From Lonicera japonica (taxonomy: Eukaryota > Streptophyta > Magnoliopsida > Dipsacales > Caprifoliaceae): a stretch of 64,000 nt of DNA. Numbering within the stretch: position 1 is the first letter of the stretch; each line of letters begins with the position of its first letter. The DNA is taken from the NCBI GenBank assembly GCA_021464415.1, contig CM038467.1, forward strand, positions 27,149,248 through 27,213,247, written 5' to 3'. Both the position numbers and the translations under genes were made by a program. Shown in pieces: positions 59,334 to 64,000 of the stretch. The notes below the pieces were generated by a model, which saw nothing but the letters and a program-made list of their open reading frames with translations, ran no database searches and was not told the DNA's origin.

Positions 59334-59860
59334 AAGGTAAAAAACACTAAATCCTTTTAAATTATCATTTTTTGGTATTAAATTTTTCACTAAATTTTTT
59401 TTGATCTAATTGTTACTAACATTTAATCTTTCAAGTTGACAGATTTATTAAAATACTATCGAGAAAATGATTGTTATGTGCCTCTCATGTGAGCATTAAC
59501 GGACAAAAATACACCAATCTATCCATTTAAACATAAATTTGTTGAATTACCTTCATTTATTTTATAAAAACACCCGTTAATCCTCTTTCATGTTCAATTA
59601 CATAATAGATGTTTTATAAAATAGGTGAGGGTAATTCGAAAATTTTATGTTTAAATTGATAGATTGGTGTGTTTTTTTCCATTACTGCACCACATAGAAG
59701 GCACATGACAACTATCGTGTTAGTGTTTTAACAGATCTGCCAACTTTGGGGGTAAAGTGTCAATAACTGTTAGATCAGTGGGATTTAGTGTCACTTTTAG
59801 AAGATATGGGATGGTTAGTGCCAAAAAATGATAGTTTTATGGGGTTTAGTGTTTTGTACC
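59334..59860. mobile_element. Mutator-like foldback MITE with 9-bp target duplication
   Basis: ctaagttat at 59325-59333 and 59861-59869 flanks the element. The ends GGTAAAAAACACTAAATCC and, reversed, GGTACAAAACACTAAACCC start a long inverted repeat that reaches the middle (ctcatgtgagcattaacgg / ccattactgcaccacatag region). A 9-bp duplication with long inverted repeats is typical of MULE derivatives. Confidence 0.75.
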
Positions 59861-59875
59861 CTAAGTTATTTTAAG

Positions 59876-60090
59876 ACTACGTTAGATGGGTATGATAATA
59901 CGGTGGAATATTCTATGTCTGGTGTTTATTGAGATTGGATATCCGGACAAATTATTTATTCTACTAAAATTTTTTATCCTATCAACAAGGGGATTAACGA
60001 ATCTCACCCAAGAGGTGAGATTGTTTTATCCTATCGGGATGTGATTAAATAATCATATCCGACTCTTTAATCCGATGCGTCAAATACACT
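59876..60090. mobile_element. MITE fragment, reverse copy of 25362-25562
   Basis: gatgcgtcaaatacactgta, gattaacgaatctcaccc and ggatatccggacaaa are reverse complements of motifs in the earlier copy. Confidence 0.45.
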
Positions 60091-61113
60091 GTATTTTTTA
60101 TTCGTCTAATAACAAGTGAGTAACTATGTATTATTTATTTGATGACAATTGAGTATATATATATAGATCTATATATTCGATACTTATGGGCCAAGTAAAG
60201 CATTTTTAACTTTATACTCGCTTGTCATCGAATAAATGAAAAATGGAATAAAATCAAATATAAAATAGTGTGCAAATAGCGAAAGTCAAAAAGATAAAAG
60301 AAATAAACATTGCATTTAAAGGATACAGATTCATTGTGCATGCTAAAAGTATCCCGTAAAAGTGTGTATTTGAGTTTATTGAATGGAACCCAAAAATCGA
60401 AGGATTTAACTGTATTAATCTGTTGAAAACCAAACTGAAGATTGAAACTGAAACAATGATAATCGAATAAAAACTAAATATTTTTGGTTTGGGTTTGGGT
60501 TTGGGTTTGGAGTGTCCTAATGCAAAACATAACTAAATGAAACCGGATAATTGTATATATGATTCGAAAATAATATTACCTTACTATTTAAAATTTTATA
60601 TACATGTTCTATTGAGAATCCTACTCTTTAAACTATTATGAATATTGGAGTCATATCATAAATATAAGAATTATTATTTTTATCCAAAATACATAGGAGT
60701 AAACATAAAGTTATTATTTTTTTACTAAAATTAGTGTTGCCTTATAATTTATTTAATTTTAAAAAAAATATATGAAAATCGAATAAAATCGAAACGAACC
60801 TATACTAAAAAGTTTGGCTCGGGTTTGGATTTGAAAGATTTAGAAAACAAAAACGAACTTTCAAATTTGGTTTGAGTTTTGGTCTCTTAATTTTTACCCC
60901 AGCTGAAACCGAAGACACCCATATGGCATATCACTTTGAAAAAATTTATATCACAAAAGTGTAAAAACGACATTAAGCGATAAGCAATGTATCGTATAAA
61001 GGGTATTCCAATATGCTGAGTATTGTCCAAAGGATTAAGGATTTGGACAATACACCGTGTATCGTCCGAGCTTTATGGCTCATATGAAACCTAGTGTATC
61101 GCCGTATTCTCTC
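60091..61113. other. AT-rich intergenic DNA
   Basis: A (gggttt)4 run at about 60485-60508 is not the plant telomere repeat. Fragments such as aaccaaactgaagattgaaa and gctgaaaccgaagacaccc suggest an old MITE. No gene. Confidence 0.4.
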
Positions 61114-62039
61114 TGATGGTGTCAAAATCTAGAAGTAGATAATTAACCAATCAATAAGCGAATATCGGTTAGTAAAAAGTAAATGCGACGCAATGATGAA
61201 CATATGACATTTTTTAATAAGGTAAGTTCCTTCAGTAGCGCTTATGCTATTCCGGAAGTACATCCTCCTTTTGTATATGCTTGCTTTGAATTAGCTTAAA
61301 AGCAATTAACTTGGATGAGAATACAAGCTACCAACTTTTCTCTCTTCAATTTCATTAATTATATCTATAAGTATAGAATTAGGATTACAAATATTTTAAT
61401 AGGATGAATAATACAATGTATAGAATAGAGTGTGTATAAAAGTTGTTGGTATTTTTTTGGTATGGAAAGAGAGAGTATAAGACCCTCCTATATTCTTCTT
61501 TAATTGAGAGAGATTGAGATAAAGAGAGCCGTAACTTCTCTTTTCTCTTGAAAAAAGAGAGAGTATAAGACCCTTCAATCTTATTTTTGAATTGGCTTGT
61601 ATTTATATTACCAATGGCTTTGTATCTCTTGAATGAGATGGATGATGTGTTGAATGAATGAATGAGATGAGGTATTTATAGGTAAATGGAGAATGGTAAA
61701 AATGTAAATTTGATGAAAATAAGGGGCAAAAAGGTAATTTGGTAAATGTTAGTGGAGGTGAGTGGAATGGAATTTTAGTGAAGATAGTGGAGGTGAGTGG
61801 GATTTTCTTCCAAATTTTAAATGAAAGTGTTGAATTACCTTATGGGCCAATGGTAAAATTAGTATTTAACCCCATCAATTACCCCCTATCTTTTACTTTT
61901 ATACTAAAAGCTGAACATGAAGGATAAATGTCTTTGCTGAGTAAGTGGTCCGGCTCAAAGCTGAGACGTAAGAGCGAGCACTTGTCGAGGAAGATGATCA
62001 TGGGGAGAGCTTGAATAATCGATGTGTAGGGCTTTATTA

Positions 62040-62300
62040 GCCCTTGACCGTAAGTTTGTGGAGCATAGAACATTAATGTGTAAAGGTGGCTAGACTTTGA
62101 TCATTAGTCTTGGAGTTTTAGAATATCATTGTGTAAGGCTGGCTAGACGTTAATCTCGAGTCGTAGTTCAAGGAAGTTAGATCTTGAATGCTAGTCATTG
62201 AGCTAAAAACATCAATGTGTAGAGCTCGTTAGACAATAGACGCAAGTCGTAGAGCTTGGAACATTAATGTGTAAAGCTTGCTATATTTTTGGTCATAAGT
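62040..62300. repeat. Interior repeat 1 (about 60 bp, degenerate)
   Basis: Units such as acattaatgtgtaaaggtgg, atcattgtgtaaggctggct and acatcaatgtgtagagctcg recur with gctagac and taagtc/agtcgtag phrases. Confidence 0.55.
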
Positions 62301-62689
62301 ATAGGAGCTTTGGGTATTACTATAATAGTTTGGTTCTACTTGAACCCTTTCCAATTGTCTTCAAATTCTCGATTTTACTTTAGATTTGTGGAAGTTTGAT
62401 ATCTGCTGAAAATTTCTTTAATTTCCTGTTTTGGTTTGTCATACGAACTTAGAGAAAATTACATTCAATTGTAATTTTTTGGGAGCTTGTCGATTTTACC
62501 TACAATAAAGATCATTGATCATAAGAAAATGATACAACTTTAAATATATTAATACAGAGAGAAAAATCATATATGAGTTATTAAAAAGTAACTTATCTCT
62601 TCTTTTGGGTTTTACCCCATTGGGTTAACTGTAACCGGATTCTTGAATGATTATTGTCACTATTTGATTCTTCTGTTTTTCTCATGATT

Positions 62690-63170
62690 TTTCAGAGCGT
62701 AAGTGTCGGTGAGGGTTATATACTTTAAACAAGTGTTTCGGAGATATTCCACTTGAATGTTTAAAGTATGCCTATTTTTCTTAGGATTTTTCGAAGTGTA
62801 AGTGTCCTTACTAAACTGACCTTTAGTGAGGGTTTTATACTTTAAACAAGTGTTCCAAAGATATTCCACTTGAATGTTTAAAGTATGCGTGTTTTTCTTG
62901 GGACTTTCCGGAGTGTAAACGTTCTTTGTAAACCGACCTCTAGGGAGGGTTTTATACTTTAACAAGTGTTCCAGAGATATTCCATTTGAATGTTTAAAAT
63001 ATGCCTATTTTTTTCAAGGCTTTCCGAAGTATAAACGTTCTTACTAAATCGACCTCTAGCGAGGGTTTTGTATTTTAAACAAGTATTCCGGAGATATTCC
63101 ACTTGAGTTTAAAATATACATGTTTTTCTCAGGGCTTTCCGGAGTGTAAGCGTGCTATTTAGATCCTGGT
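62690..63170. repeat. Interior repeat 2 (about 115-120 bp, four to five copies)
   Basis: Each unit has gagggttttatactttaaac, aagtgttccaaagatattcc, acttgaatgtttaaagtatg and ggactttccggagtgtaa. Minus-strand ORFs through it are repeat translations. Confidence 0.75.
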
Positions 63171-63219
63171 GCGCCTACTAAACTGAGTTGGACATGGATT
63201 CACTTGCGTAGTGCTTGTG

Positions 63220-63840
63220 AATTTTCGCCTTTTTTGCTACTGGATCTTTGCTTTATATTTTCAGACCATGAGATGGTCGAATTCAAAAAAGTATTAAACT
63301 GCAAAGTTGTAATTCTTGAAATTTTCTTCAAAATGGACTCAAGAATCACATAATTTAAAATTATGAGTAAAAAGTTATGCACCCAAGAGTATTGAGTCAC
63401 TTTAGGCCCGGGGGATTTTGCCTTTTTTATTGCAGAATATTTGTATTGCAATTTCGGACCCCAAAATGGCCGAATTTGAAGGAGTGCTGAACTGGAAAAT
63501 TGTGGCTCTCAAAATTTTCTTTAAGTTTAACTATAAAATCTCATAATTTAGAATTTTAAGCACAAATTTATGCGCCCAAGAATACTGAACCACTTCAAGC
63601 CCGTGGAATTTTCGCCTTCTTTATTGCATAAAATTTGTATCGCAATTTTGGACCCCAAGATGGACGAATTTGGAAAATAGTTAAACTGGAAAGTTGTAGC
63701 TCTTGTAATTTTTTCCAAAATGAACTCTAAAATCGCATAATTTAAAGTTTTGAGCACAAAGTTATGTGCCCGAGAATATTCAGCTATTGTAAACCCGTGG
63801 GATTTGGGGCTTTTTCACCGAAAATTCACTTGTAATTTTT
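63220..63840. repeat. Interior repeat 3 (about 185 bp, over three copies)
   Basis: Each unit has ttttcgccttttttgct, tttcagaccatgagatgg, aactggaaagttgtagctct, aattttcttcaaaatg and gttatgcacccaagag. The units are about 70-80 percent alike by eye. Confidence 0.75.
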
Positions 63841-64000
63841 AAAGAACGAGAGTTTTAGAGAGCATATCGTTCCCACAGACGGAGCCAACTGATGGTGTCA
63901 AAATTTAGAAGTAGATAATTAATCAATCAATAAGCAAATATCGGTGAATAAAAAGTAAATGCGACGCAATGATGAACACGTGATATTTTTTAAATAAGGT

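Larger units (their letters stand above)
61114..64000 (-). mobile_element. Non-autonomous LTR retrotransposon (right LTR runs off the window)
   Basis: The left LTR 61114-61877 (764 bp) has ends TGATGG...CCATCA. The same start recurs at 63890 and continues to the window end, so 63890-64000 is the second LTR. Next to it, on the minus strand, ttggctccgtctgtgggaa (63889-63870) suits a primer binding site, which puts the 5' LTR at the right. The 2-kb interior has no gag or pol motif and consists mostly of three tandem-like repeats, so it would depend on enzymes from elsewhere. Confidence 0.75.

Noticed and set aside
60485..60508. Interstitial telomere repeat
   Set aside because: The unit is gggttt, not the plant tttaggg, and only four copies are present.

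Overview
This is plant nuclear DNA: AT-rich, intron-containing and dense in LTR retrotransposons, Helitron-like elements and MITEs. A TIR-domain resistance-type gene points to a eudicot, because TIR-NLRs are absent from grasses; the species cannot be named. No complete rRNA or tRNA gene and no CRISPR array was seen.

1-19276 is one large Ty3/gypsy retrotransposon of the Tat/Ogre type on the minus strand. Its left (3') LTR is cut by the window edge (1-1354). Its right (5') LTR is complete (17517-19276, 1760 bp, TG...CA), with a PBS at 17496-17515. A gag-protease-RT-RNaseH-aRNaseH-integrase polyprotein (16763-9873) is broken by a single in-frame TGA in integrase. Between integrase and the 3' LTR sit two plus-strand (antisense) genes. 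One has five exons, a plant-mobile-domain (PMD) protein and a 24-copy minisatellite in its first intron (3270-7930). The other is an intact single-exon 418-residue PMD-like protein (8393-9649). The 12-bp perfect palindrome TGTCGCGCGACA is clustered just upstream of the TATA box of the LTR promoter and of both antisense genes. It looks like a shared regulatory module inside one mobile element and is the strongest candidate here for an undescribed system.

19277-29490 is gene-poor and MITE-rich. It holds a 1.9-kb hAT-like element with a target duplication, several Tourist-like MITEs with TTA/TAA duplications, a solo LTR, and two adjacent foldback elements built of hairpins inside hairpins.

29492-43300 is a resistance-gene locus. 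A TIR exon splices in phase to an LRR exon whose repeats resemble those of CC-NB-LRR proteins, with no NB-ARC domain between them (29492-35667). A tandem duplicate of the intron and exon 2 start follows (35875-42834); it is broken and filled with later insertions.

43633-50000 holds a GARP/MYBC1-like transcription factor ORF with a shortened N-terminus (44019-44786), a decayed heavy-metal-associated (HMA) protein pseudogene (47140-47480) and a non-autonomous Helitron (48100-49726). 52017-55010 (minus) is an intact CC-NB-LRR gene with MHK in place of the MHD motif. 55300-61100 is again MITE territory, including a Mutator-like foldback with a 9-bp target duplication. 61114-64000 is a non-autonomous LTR element, minus strand, whose right LTR runs out of the window; its solo LTR relative lies at 26157-26712.
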